This document shows positions 48,831 through 57,735 of a stretch of 64,000 nt of DNA, piece by piece (the stretch's first letter is position 1; each line of letters opens with the position of its first letter). The notes beneath the pieces were generated by a model. That model was given only the letters and a program-made list of their open reading frames with translations, was not told the DNA's origin and did not search any database. Location: positions 17,110,501 through 17,174,500 of the forward strand of contig NC_092672.1 in the NCBI RefSeq assembly GCF_964355755.1, given 5' to 3'. This stretch comes from Antedon mediterranea. Taxonomy: Eukaryota > Echinodermata > Crinoidea > Comatulida > Antedonidae. A program made the translations under genes and the position numbers.

Positions 48831-49895
48831 AGGCCTACTAACTACTACTACTACTACTACTAGGCCTAGGCTAGCTAGTATACTGGACATCATCGCTGAT
48901 TTAATCATTATTATTACCCAGTCCACCCCATCCAGATATCCATCCTACCTAGGCTAGCCTATGTTAAGTTTTAAAATTTTACATTAATATTATCACCTAA
49001 ACTAAGCCTAGGCTAATGTATTTTTTTTTAAATCAAAAATAATCATTATCTTTATATACAAGCCAAGCCAAGTCGCGTCAACCTGGTAAGTGGACCTGAC
49101 TACCCACGTCGTGGGGGTAGCCTAGGCCTACTAGATGGGGCGATCTTGGCCATGCTGTATACAATTCAAATACGGTTCACGTCAAGCTGAAACCTTATAT
49201 TAACAATTCTCGTAACAATTGCCTACGAAATAAAATAAATCTCAGTTCCTAAAGTGACTAACAACTAATTATATATAAATATCCAAATTTAACCATATTT
49301 TTACATTGAATAATTACTAATTTTAAGCATATTTACACTCTAAATTTCAACTACTCACCAGGCTTCGAAGAAACACGCTTTTTTTCTCGCCATCCCATAG
49401 TAAGATAAAATAACCGCTCATTTAACATTTTCTCATGAATATTCATATTTTCGAGTCAAATTTTATGTCATTATCTCAAATATGTTTTATTTTCGTTTCA
49501 GTTTTTATTTTTAATGTTGTGATTGGTATGGACGCACCATCTACGCATGTGTGCCACTGTTAAAAAAGTGTTGTTCCAAATAAATATTATTATTATTATT
49601 ATAGTGCGCCCTCTCTGGTTAGGTTATGGAAATATTAAGATTAAAACTATAGAGGGGGTATGACTTTTTGTCAATAACGAAACCACCGTAGAAACATACA
49701 ATGTATTTCAAAATTATAACTTTTCTATATCAATGTAAACACATTACCAGCAACAACACAGTGGATTATACAAAACATAACTCACTAAGTCCATAGGCAT
49801 ACTACATGCAACACTTTATATATTGACTGTATATGTACAGGTATTCCAAAAGCAGTAAAAATAAAATACATTTTGGGGGACAGGCCTACCTGGCT

Positions 49896-50724
49896 GCGAT
49901 TTTGTTTTTCGTACATAAGTTGGGGACCCCTCATGAAACGTCACAAAATAAACATGAATAATTCATCAGTTAATAAAAATGTTCTTGTTCCGTTTGCACC
50001 CGAAGCGTATAGCAACAAGAAGTGATTACACAAGTGCGCGCGCGGTACGATTCTAGGCCTATCTACGCTGTGGTTGCGGCGTGCAATTTCATAAAAGAAT
50101 AACGGCGTTTTGTGTGGATTGTCAAAATAATCAGCCTTTAGTTTATGGTGTTTTTAATATAATTTATTACTAAAGAATTACGTGTTAAAAAATGATAGTT
50201 TCTATTAATACTACATGTATTAGGCCTAATGTTAGTCTCTAAACCCACGGTCTATTCAAGTAGTAGCTGTGTGTGTGTGTGTGTGTGTGTTAGGTATGAC
50301 ACAGTCCGAGTAATACTAATATAAGTCAGCAAAATTAAACAATAAACATTACACAAAAATACATTTTTTATTCTCGTGGGTCTAATCTTTCCCATCTCAT
50401 GTGTTCATATACGCGCATTTTTCTTTGAGTACATATTGTTTGATAATAAAATAGCAGAATTACGATTAGCCTTGACACATTATGCATGCCAGTGGTGTGT
50501 GTGTGAAGAAGAGGGCGCGAAGGCAATCACGTGAATTGACCTAGAATCCCAGGCCGCGTAATTTTTTCTACTGTAGAAAGAATCGTATCGCTTTAGTTTA
50601 ATCACTTCTTGTTGCTATACGCTTGGGTGCACACGGAAAAACAAATTTAACTGATGAATTATTCATGTTTATTTTGTGACGTTTCATGAGGGGTCCCCAA
50701 ATTATGTACGAAAAAAAAAATCGC
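49896..50724. mobile_element. 829-bp foldback MITE with 9-bp target duplication
   Basis: Terminal inverted repeats of about 160 bp (49,896-50,055 and 50,565-50,724) begin GCGATTTT and share GGGGACCCCTCATGAAACGT and CGTATAGCAACAAGAAGTGA. The element is flanked by direct TACCTGGCT at 49,887-49,895 and 50,725-50,733, a 9-bp target-site duplication. No ORF inside; a GT run at about 50,270-50,290. Nine-bp duplications with long TIRs suggest a Mutator-like (MULE) family, mobilised by a transposase elsewhere. Inserted in the intron of the membrane-protein gene. Confidence 0.85.
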
Positions 50725-50850
50725 TACCTGGCTAGCAACTTGCAATACATGCAATTTAGGCCTACCTAGCCTAGACGTGACCTATGCATAAGTAACTAGA
50801 AAAGTAATAGAAGAAGATGAAGCAGAAAAACAATTTTTTTTTTTACTTAC

Positions 50851-51392
50851 ATCATCCAAATGTCTCGTGAGTTTTGATTGTAAAACTCCCGGTGATAATC
50901 AGACATTGATAACCTATGTTGAGCAGCCGAAAACGTACCGTACAATATGGACATTGCATTGGTCGTCGAGAGCACAAACACCGTAAAATCGTAAAACTGT
51001 ACAATTACGCCTTTGATGTATTGCAACCGAATTCTTTGCAGATACTCGTCCAATTCCTCAATGAAATACGTAGGCCTACGTCGACCAGTGTATGCGAATT
51101 CTATATTCGCTCCCTGGAGTAGATATGCGATCATCATTTTCAATATCGGTTTTCCTAACAAGTCCGTGTGTGCTATCGTTGGATGAAAGTCCATACTTTT
51201 CGAAATCCGGACATCCGCTTCCCCCGGAATGTACCATTGATGGTCATAATAAATTTCGTGAGTGGTATGGTCTGTGTAAACGTCTCGATGTACATCGTAG
51301 CCTTTGATCAACAGAATTCGTTTAAATCTCTCTTCAAAGTATTCTGTTCTTTGAATTCTCAGCTTTTCAGTTACTGATCTTCGCAGCATCAT
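50851..51392 (-). CDS. Multi-span membrane protein, exon 1
   Basis: ATG 51390-51392 (MMLRRSVTEKLRI). About 130 cytosolic-type residues (RRRPTYFIEELDEYLQRIRL) precede a first hydrophobic segment VIVQFYDFTVFVLSTTNAM. A consensus donor GTAAGT starts at 50850; the exon ends in phase 2 and fits exon 2 at 42724. The predicted protein is about 403 residues. The intron is 8,126 bases and carries the N-RAG-like remnant and the MITE. Both halves lack stops, so the gene may still be functional. Confidence 0.65.
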
Positions 51393-51524
51393 TTCCCGTT
51401 TTGTTGTGCTTTTTTTTCTGTTAAAATTTCTCTTTTTATATCTACCATTTCCCTCGCCCCCCCCCCCCCCCCCATAATAGCCTAATGTGTGTGTGAGTGT
51501 GAGTGTCCAAAGACGCGCGGCGAC

Positions 51525-52062
51525 GTTTAGTTTGTATCCTATTTTACAAAAGAGATATGTGTCGTGTCACCACAAAAGGAGCTTTGGGTTGAAATTATTT
51601 TTTTTTTTTTAAATTATTATTATAATATTAATCTCCATTCTTTAAGCTTTCTAAAAAAAAATAATGTAACTTGCTTTATAATTTATTTCAAGGCAATTAA
51701 GATATGACCCTATTTCAACCAAGAACTTCCGAATTCAATAGATTACTTCCGAATTCAATAGATTATCAACAATTAGAAAACAGCCTTTTAAGTTCAGTGG
51801 ACAATTACATTGGTTTTATTCAATAACCACAACACATTCGCCTTGGATACCATTAGTTATTATTACTGAATCTACATGAAATTTTTAACACTTAAACAAT
51901 GAATACGAGTATAGATTACACTTTAATTTCTTTCAATTTTATTATCATCTTCATATATAAAATACAACAATTAAAAATTACATAATTATGTTGATTAATG
52001 GATTATTTTGAGCACACACAATCTGTTAACATAACTCACTTCTACTCTAGATCATGATTAGG
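51525..52062. repeat. Right arm of inverted repeat (partner 37,752-38,445)
   Basis: Inverted copy of the left arm at roughly 90 percent by eye over the shared part. Runs of T (51,599-51,611) and A mark the inner end; the outer end is at GATCATGATTAGGC (about 52,049-52,062). Confidence 0.85.
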
Positions 52063-53461
52063 CCTATACAAATTCTTACACATTCTTCTTCGTTTTCAAT
52101 AACTATCCTCGCCGTCAGAATCTTCGTCTATCCCCATCATCCAGGCTTTAGCATTAGCAAGAAGGCTAGCATTTAAAGCGTCAGCTATGACTTTTTCTGA
52201 TCGTTCATTATCAGAATTTCTGACATTTCTATTAATTATATCAAACTATTAATTTGAATGATGCAAAAGAATTATAGTATAGTTTATTAAAAGATTGTAA
52301 ATTATAACACTAAAGTAGGACAATAATGTAGTAGCACACTGTAAACCTCGTGCGAACAGCTTACCAAGGTAGTAAACAATACGTCTACGCACGTTCACAA
52401 GTGATTGACCAATCAGAGGACGCGATTAGTCCCTTTTGTTTGGCTGTATTTAAGGCCGAAGCCTTTATAAAAGTGATTGTGATTGGACTATGATTGCATA
52501 TTTAAATGTTTATTCATGATATTCTGAAAGATGACGTTACAAGCTTTAAAACCATACCAGTTGTGACAATGTTTGGAAAGGCGGGAACATTCGATTGAAA
52601 AATAAGGTAGATGATTTTTGGCCGGCCGTTTACGGCTGAAATAGTCAGAATTCCACACAAAACCTTACAATATTGTCTATAAAAAAACGTCAAAATGTAT
52701 GTATTTTGGAACAAAATTAAGTTTTAAGGACAAGTAAACTATAATAGTTGAATATGTCGAATATGTAAGAAAAAAAAAATTATTTTAAATTGACTATTCC
52801 AACATTCAAAGCTAATTATAGCAATATTATAGCTTTTGCGACACAAGGCCGGCGGCTCTTTTAGTTGTGACGCGACCCATATAGACGCGCGCGCGGGGGG
52901 GGGGGGGGAGATGTGGAAAACGCATTAGTAATGCTTAACATCAGTTTCTATAAGAGCGAGATGAGTGAGAGAGAGAGATAGAGAGAGAGAAAAACAAAAA
53001 CAAAAAAATGTGCTGTATCAAATTTATTTTCTTTTATTAATCCATAAGAAAGTGACAACATTAAAATAAAAGTGAATTACATACAAAAAGTTTTGCATTT
53101 ATTTATTTGGAATTACACCTTTAGATCTTTAGCACACTTAGCACAAAGGTGCATCCTTCACAATATAAAATATAACAATTAACAGAAAAGTAAAAAAAGG
53201 CAAAAGCAACTATCCTACCCCTCCCCCCCCCCCTCAATTTACATCGATACATACAGTAGATCATTACTTTACACAAATGAATACAAAACAAGATATAGTA
53301 AAAGTGTACAAAATAAAATCAACTGATAAACACAGCTTATTACGTAAAAACCCCCAACCTCTCCTCCCCCCCCCCCTTTTTTTTTTCAATTTACTTAATG
53401 TAGCAATGTAGATAACATAGTTGCATTGCAGTTAAAGTTTGGTGCTGTATATATACAATTT
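52063..53461. other. Non-coding region between repeat arm and right gene group
   Basis: Mostly AT-rich DNA with G/C homopolymers (52,893-52,907; 53,219-53,232; 53,362-53,380) and GA runs (52,968-52,991). On the minus strand 52,098-52,235 a short frame ends in SEKVIADALNASLLANAKAW followed by an acidic tail and a stop; it looks like the C-terminal end of some protein but has no start, so it may be an exon relic. Otherwise nothing recognised. Confidence 0.45.
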
Positions 53462-53977
53462 TTAAATGTCGCATACGCACAAGATTTCTATCGACATCGG
53501 CTCATATACTGCCGCGTCTACATTACATCGTTGAAAGCACTCATCCGATACGGGAATAGTTTCTGGATAACCAAACAGAGCGGGAACGCACCTTCCCACG
53601 TTTTCACCTAATGGAAAAAAGCAATGAGAACCAAACAGATCGCATCCATCATTGTCCGGTACGAGAAGCCATTGATCATCAGCCGATCGGTTTAGGCTAC
53701 ACGTTTCTAAAGAATATTTCATACCGTCCCATCGATCGCATTCATCACAACACGTAACAATATGAGTACCGTCTTCGATGATGTCAATGCACGCATATTT
53801 TTCGCTCTCTCTAATGCATGCGTCGTGATATAGAAACGGCGATACTCCGTCAACGTACACCGATCCAATTAACAAGTCCGGACGTTCATCGATGCACATT
53901 ACACAACGATGGTGGTAAAGTAGTAGTAGTAGTATGAGTAGTAGTAGTAAAATGTGTTTCAACGCCTCTGTATCCAT
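53462..53977 (-). CDS. Secreted Cys-rich protein, 171 residues
   Basis: ATG 53975-53977. Strong signal peptide ALKHILLLLLILLLLLY (partly from AGT/TAC repeats). The mature part has about 16 Cys in pairs and clusters (VMC, DAC, CCDEC, GCDLFGSHC, ECFQRC, CVC), implying many disulfides, and no second membrane span. Could be a soluble receptor, ligand trap or growth-factor mimic; the spacing does not match a family I can name. Overlaps the end of the kelch-like gene by 19 bases on the same strand. Confidence 0.65.
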   Translation of the reverse strand: MDTEALKHILLLLLILLLLLYHHRCVMCIDERPDLLIGSVYVDGVSPFLYHDACIRESEKYACIDIIEDGTHIVTCCDECDRWDGMKYSLETCSLNRSADDQWLLVPDNDGCDLFGSHCFFPLGENVGRCVPALFGYPETIPVSDECFQRCNVDAAVYEPMSIEILCVCDI

Positions 53978-56112
53978 GCGTCACAATTGGTTCTGATGTA
54001 AAGCGATACCAACGAAAACAAAGGCCAATGTCTTGTCTCATTATGTTCTGTAACGGGCATGCAAACGTGATGAAAATGTTTTGAGAATCCACTTCGTATA
54101 GACGCTGATATGACGTGTGACGGAGGACGAGGTCCGGCGTTTTCAAATTTTACGAACCTGTTCAATTTGGTTGGAGCCATAGAATGCCAAGACCTTGTTG
54201 CCGGGTTGTAACCGCCAATCATGCGTGGTATTCCGTCTAATACGTCGTAAATAAAAGGAAACTTTACGGTTGATCTGACTTTTTGCCTGAACCACGGGCC
54301 GTGTTTTTCATTACGTTTAAAAACATGTTCATTGTTGACAACAAAAATGTGTCCACTGTCGTGTATAAGCGACGTGTTTTTGTCCAAGTGTCGAATGTAT
54401 GATTTGGCAAAATTATCAACGAAACGAGACGGAAGTATTCTGTTCGGAATGTCAACGTCGGCCATCAATTGGCTCGAGATTATTGAAAGCTTAGAAACAA
54501 CCGTTTTAGGCTCAGCTCTAGTGCACATGACGTTGCCGATAGTGAACAGTTCGATTTCACCGTTTGACTCGTTTCCTTTGCACCATTTACTCGAGTAATA
54601 ACGATACGTCGTATTGAAAGCAAACCACTCTTTTCGTATCGTGTCATACACGAATCCATATTTTTCAGTATCGCATCTACTCATGTCGGTTCCTAGAAAG
54701 TCTAACATGTCAGTCGGTGCGCCGGTTTCGAATCTACCACCAACAAACACTAGCAATCTATCCAGAAAACAAAACATTTGCATTCCACAACGATGCCGGC
54801 AAACGACAGGCATTTCGCCAATTTTAGTCCATTCTGCTATACCGCCCTTGTTCAGGGTTTCTCTGGTGCACTCGTACACTTGAAAATCTGTTTCAAAGAC
54901 GGCGTACAGTGTGTTCTTGTTACTCGTGCAACTTAAAACGCCCTTTATTGTTACGTCATGAAACAATGGTCGAATGACAAGTATGGTTGTACCTGTGAAC
55001 GCATGATTCATGTACACGTCACCGGAAGAAAGAACGGTAAAAACAGATGCGTTCGGTGTGTCCTGACAGGCAAGTTGACGTTCCGGTGGTCGAGCAGACA
55101 TTTTCAAGAGCGTCTTGATTCTGTCGGTGGTTCGTAAATCATCGACGACGACGTTGTTGTTGTGTTCGTTCATTCTATACGGCGAGAATACGGACGAGTC
55201 GAGAAGAATGCCCATGCTTGTCGCGTTGATCTTGTTGTCGGGCAATGATGCAACCCATACGGTCACTAACCGATTCACGTCTGCATTGTAACCGCTTTTG
55301 CGAGCGTTTCGACTCAGTAATTTGTCAAAGAAACATGGCGGAATCTGAGACATCCACATGGAAATCAAATCTGGTTTCTTAACAAACAAATCGTGAATGA
55401 GCGGTGCCCAGAAAATCAACGAATCGGCAATGACACTCGATATTGCGTATGCTTTTTCCCGTTGGATTGTCGCGTGAATCAATTGGAGTACAACTGCAGT
55501 TCTAATCGGATCAAAAAACATTACTGTCGCTTCTTTCGAAATTGTTTCAATTGTATCCGTTGAGATTTTTGGGAATACAATGCCTGTGTTTATGAGCATT
55601 TGCTTGATTTTATCCAGAGCAATTGTATTGTTCAAGTACACAGACAGTTTTGTAAACGAAACGATGTTTTCAATTGTAGACGGTTCATTTCTTTTGGTAA
55701 AGTTGTTTACGGCGTTTGCGTCCAACCATTTCGGTACTTTATACCAAATGTTGCCGCTTACTTTATCTTTTACAAAATGAAGATTTCTTATCTTATTTTT
55801 TGAGTCGTCGTGTTGTACTCTGTACGACGAATCGGTATCACGTTCCAAAAACCCGTCGTCGTATACATCACCTGCATGCTGCTGCTGCTCCGGTTGAACT
55901 TCAGTCTCCGAATCAATTTCGGGCACGTTATTCGGCGGCCGTTGAAATATTTCATAATTTAAAGGTGTTACGGTAGCAGATTTTGCTAACGTTGAAGGTC
56001 CATCATCATCATCATCTTCATCATCAGATGATATCCACACAGTATCAAGTTTTCTTACTTTCTTACTGTCTTCGTGACGTTCATTAGAACCGTGCCTGCG
56101 TCTGGACGCCAT
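53959..56112 (-). CDS. BACK/kelch-like protein, 717 residues
   Basis: ATG 56110-56112 (MASRRRHGSNERHED); upstream reading begins only at a GTG. N-terminal about 90 residues are charged and acidic, then a helical region (about 110-330) like BTB/BACK, then beta-rich repeats: LDRLLVFVGGRFETGAP and IPRMIGGYNPATRSWHSM show the kelch Gly-Gly/Trp pattern, with VYECTRETLNKGGIAEWTKI between. A Cullin-3 substrate adaptor role is inferred from the layout. Second such protein in the window after 14,108-15,976; the two are diverged. Confidence 0.55.
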   Translation of the reverse strand: MASRRRHGSNERHEDSKKVRKLDTVWISSDDEDDDDDGPSTLAKSATVTPLNYEIFQRPPNNVPEIDSETEVQPEQQQHAGDVYDDGFLERDTDSSYRVQHDDSKNKIRNLHFVKDKVSGNIWYKVPKWLDANAVNNFTKRNEPSTIENIVSFTKLSVYLNNTIALDKIKQMLINTGIVFPKISTDTIETISKEATVMFFDPIRTAVVLQLIHATIQREKAYAISSVIADSLIFWAPLIHDLFVKKPDLISMWMSQIPPCFFDKLLSRNARKSGYNADVNRLVTVWVASLPDNKINATSMGILLDSSVFSPYRMNEHNNNVVVDDLRTTDRIKTLLKMSARPPERQLACQDTPNASVFTVLSSGDVYMNHAFTGTTILVIRPLFHDVTIKGVLSCTSNKNTLYAVFETDFQVYECTRETLNKGGIAEWTKIGEMPVVCRHRCGMQMFCFLDRLLVFVGGRFETGAPTDMLDFLGTDMSRCDTEKYGFVYDTIRKEWFAFNTTYRYYSSKWCKGNESNGEIELFTIGNVMCTRAEPKTVVSKLSIISSQLMADVDIPNRILPSRFVDNFAKSYIRHLDKNTSLIHDSGHIFVVNNEHVFKRNEKHGPWFRQKVRSTVKFPFIYDVLDGIPRMIGGYNPATRSWHSMAPTKLNRFVKFENAGPRPPSHVISASIRSGFSKHFHHVCMPVTEHNETRHWPLFSLVSLYIRTNCDAWIQRR

Positions 56113-56165
56113 CGCAATACTACAGCAACACGCACGCACACACACAATATGATCGCTAATATTAC

Positions 56166-56498
56166 TCACTTCAATAACTGCTTAAGAAATGTGGTTAACG
56201 TTTCAGAATATTCCTCCTTGTTTTTACTGGAACTAGCAAATTCACGTGCAACGTGAAGTGTGACAATAATGCGGCCCTCATTCACGTGGCCGTCTTCAAA
56301 CATGCCCACGAGCAGATTGTGTAATGACTTGGCGCTGCGACATTTCACCTTATCAACTTGATTCTTGATTTCAGTTTTCAATTCTGCGTTGCTAAATGTT
56401 TCCGGATATTCACGTTCAACTTTTTCCTCGTTTTCCAAATAATTTTTGGCCAAAACGATCAATTTATCAACATCAAAACCACCGTTTCTCTTTAACAT
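56166..56498 (-). CDS. Bcl-2-like protein
   Basis: 110 residues from ATG 56496-56498; the frame extends to a GTG at 56549, but the TATA box at 56555-56561 favours the ATG. LLVGMFEDGHVNEGRIIVTL (about 62-81) matches the BH1 region of Bcl-2 proteins (F-x-DG-x-x-N-x-GR-I), with Glu in place of the usual Trp. DKLIVLAKNYLE near the N-terminus could be the first helix. No BH2 Trp or membrane anchor is seen, and the protein is short. At the 3' end GAA is followed by GTGAGT just at the stop, so a further exon is possible. Likely apoptosis inhibitor captured from a host; inferred. Confidence 0.55.
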   Translation of the reverse strand: MLKRNGGFDVDKLIVLAKNYLENEEKVEREYPETFSNAELKTEIKNQVDKVKCRSAKSLHNLLVGMFEDGHVNEGRIIVTLHVAREFASSSKNKEEYSETLTTFLKQLLK

Positions 56499-56554
56499 CT
56501 TGTTCAACAATATTTCTTTTTTTGAAGTGACTTTCTCGTTTATACGCACATCAA

Positions 56555-56561
56555 TTTATAG
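56555..56561 (-). promoter_or_regulatory. TATA box of the Bcl-2-like gene
   Basis: Minus strand reads CTATAAA, about 57 bases before the ATG at 56498. Confidence 0.5.
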
Positions 56562-56676
56562 TACCGGAATGATTCTCTGTCAACAATCCCGTTTGTACGG
56601 TTCCGGTCTAGGATTTGCGTTTGTGATGACCGCTATGTTATGTAAATGAGCCTGTGCAGCTGGTGTATTATTAATT

Positions 56677-56680
<4 letters not shown>

Positions 56681-56712
<32 letters not shown>
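56681..56712. repeat. (CA)n microsatellite upstream of the death-domain gene
   Basis: CA run ending 25 bases before the ATG at 56737, in the interval between the divergent Bcl-2-like and death-domain genes. Confidence 0.9.
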
Positions 56713-56713
<1 letters not shown>

Positions 56714-56736
56714 ACACACGTTTCATAAGTTTGGTT

Positions 56737-56965
56737 ATGGATTCAGAACAGGGCTTAATTGGAGACCAGGGGTATGCTACGTCTAAAGCCAAAAACTTGT
56801 ACATTAACCAGGTATCTGATGGTTTTGATGCCAAGTTGAACAATTTTAAAAGGCATGTTGCCGAGGAGTCATATTCAGCATTGAAACGTGCTCGGTCAGC
56901 GCATTTCAACGATGAATTAAAGATAGTGTATGAAAACAACGATCAGAGTGAAACGCTCACCGAAG
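56737..56965 (+). CDS. Death-domain adaptor-like protein, exon 1
   Basis: ATG 56737 (MDSEQGLIGDQGYATSKAKN). 76 codons plus one base of a helical, Lys/Asn-rich N-terminal region (FKRHVAEESYSALKRARS) without a recognised domain. Donor GTATTA at 56966, phase 1, matching exon 2. The intron is 108 bases (56966-57073). Confidence 0.65.
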
Positions 56966-57073
56966 GTATTATGATTCTTGAGAAATGACAAAAATTAAAA
57001 AATTTAAAAAAATAAATAAATAAAAAATTTATAATAGCTTATTTTTTTTAATTTTTTTTTGTGTGTGTTTCAG

Positions 57074-57360
57074 GTGAAGACTTTGGACCACTCACAGATC
57101 TGCGTATTTCCGAGTTGGCAAGAGAGCTGGGCAATGATTGGTCAATGATAGCAACATATTTAGGAATTTCACTCGCTCAACAACAAGATTTACGTCAGGC
57201 TCATTACATTTGTAGTCGGGAACGTAATCAAGAAATGCTTGTTATATGGCGCAAGAGAGATTCATGCTGCCAAAAATCAGACAAACTACAATCATTAATG
57301 AATGCATTGGAAAAAAGTGGAAGAATCGACTTAAAAAACAAAATCAGTCTATGGCAATGA
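57074..57360 (+). CDS. Death-domain adaptor-like protein, exon 2 (death domain)
   Basis: Acceptor is a T-rich tract ending GTTTCAG (to 57073). The exon encodes a complete death domain: LRISELARELGNDWSMIATYL then GISLAQQQDLRQAHY, RNQEMLVIWRKRDSC and LMNALEKSGRIDLKNKI, with the DW, the W of helix 5 and the terminal L-x-x-ALxxxGRxDL in place. Death domains of this kind link receptors to FADD, MyD88 or RIP-type signalling. Total protein about 171 residues. Presence of an intron supports host capture. It could block or rewire host death or NF-kB signalling. Confidence 0.75.
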
Positions 57361-57633
57361 AAGTCAAAACTATAGCATTCGTATTTATAAAAGGTGTACG
57401 GTAGAGTACGTTTCTTCAATAATAAATCATAGCATTCGACGATCTATATTAGTTTTGTTTTGAAAAGAGTTTATTAAAAAAAGAAAACAACTTTAACCGA
57501 GAACACCGTGTACTGTTATTGTAAAAAAATTTCGTTTCTAAAAGTTCACGTTCACAACAAGAAGGATAGCGCGCAAGCAACTTGGCCATCTAGAATTCGT
57601 TCGATAATGTTTTAGAAAAAAATAAAAGCTTTA
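57361..57633. other. Intergenic before the tandem array
   Basis: AT-rich; has AATAAA near 57,420 that could end the death-domain mRNA. From about 57,590 it becomes similar to the inverted left copy (TTCGTTCGATAATGTTTTAG). Confidence 0.5.
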
Positions 57634-57735
57634 CTTCGACGCCTAATGACAGCGTGCGTCAATGTTTTCAAAAAGAGAGAACATATTTCCCCCTTATATA
57701 CAATAACGTTTATAACTTTCCAGATCATACTTCTT
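57590..57735. repeat. Right inverted copy of 37,170-37,480
   Basis: Shares TTCGATAATGTTTTAGAAAA, TGACAGCGTGCGTCAATGTT and AGAGAGAACATA in reverse order with the left stretch. Confidence 0.65.

Larger units (their letters stand above)
42911..49692 (+). mobile_element. RAG1-N-terminus-like (N-RAG-type) transposon remnant, limits uncertain
   Basis: AT-rich DNA inside the intron of the membrane-protein gene. ACGGTGGTTTCG at 42,911-42,922 recurs inverted at 49,678-49,689, a possible 12-bp terminal inverted repeat, though no clear target duplication flanks it. Inside lie a decayed multi-exon gene with a RAG1-like N-terminus (43,638-47,730) and direct repeats. N-RAG-type transposons encoding proteins like the N-terminal part of RAG1 are known from molluscs and other invertebrates. 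Confidence 0.4.

Noticed and set aside
52514-52714. Minus-strand ORF of 66 residues
   Set aside because: AT-rich non-coding region, no start context, no relation to neighbouring genes.
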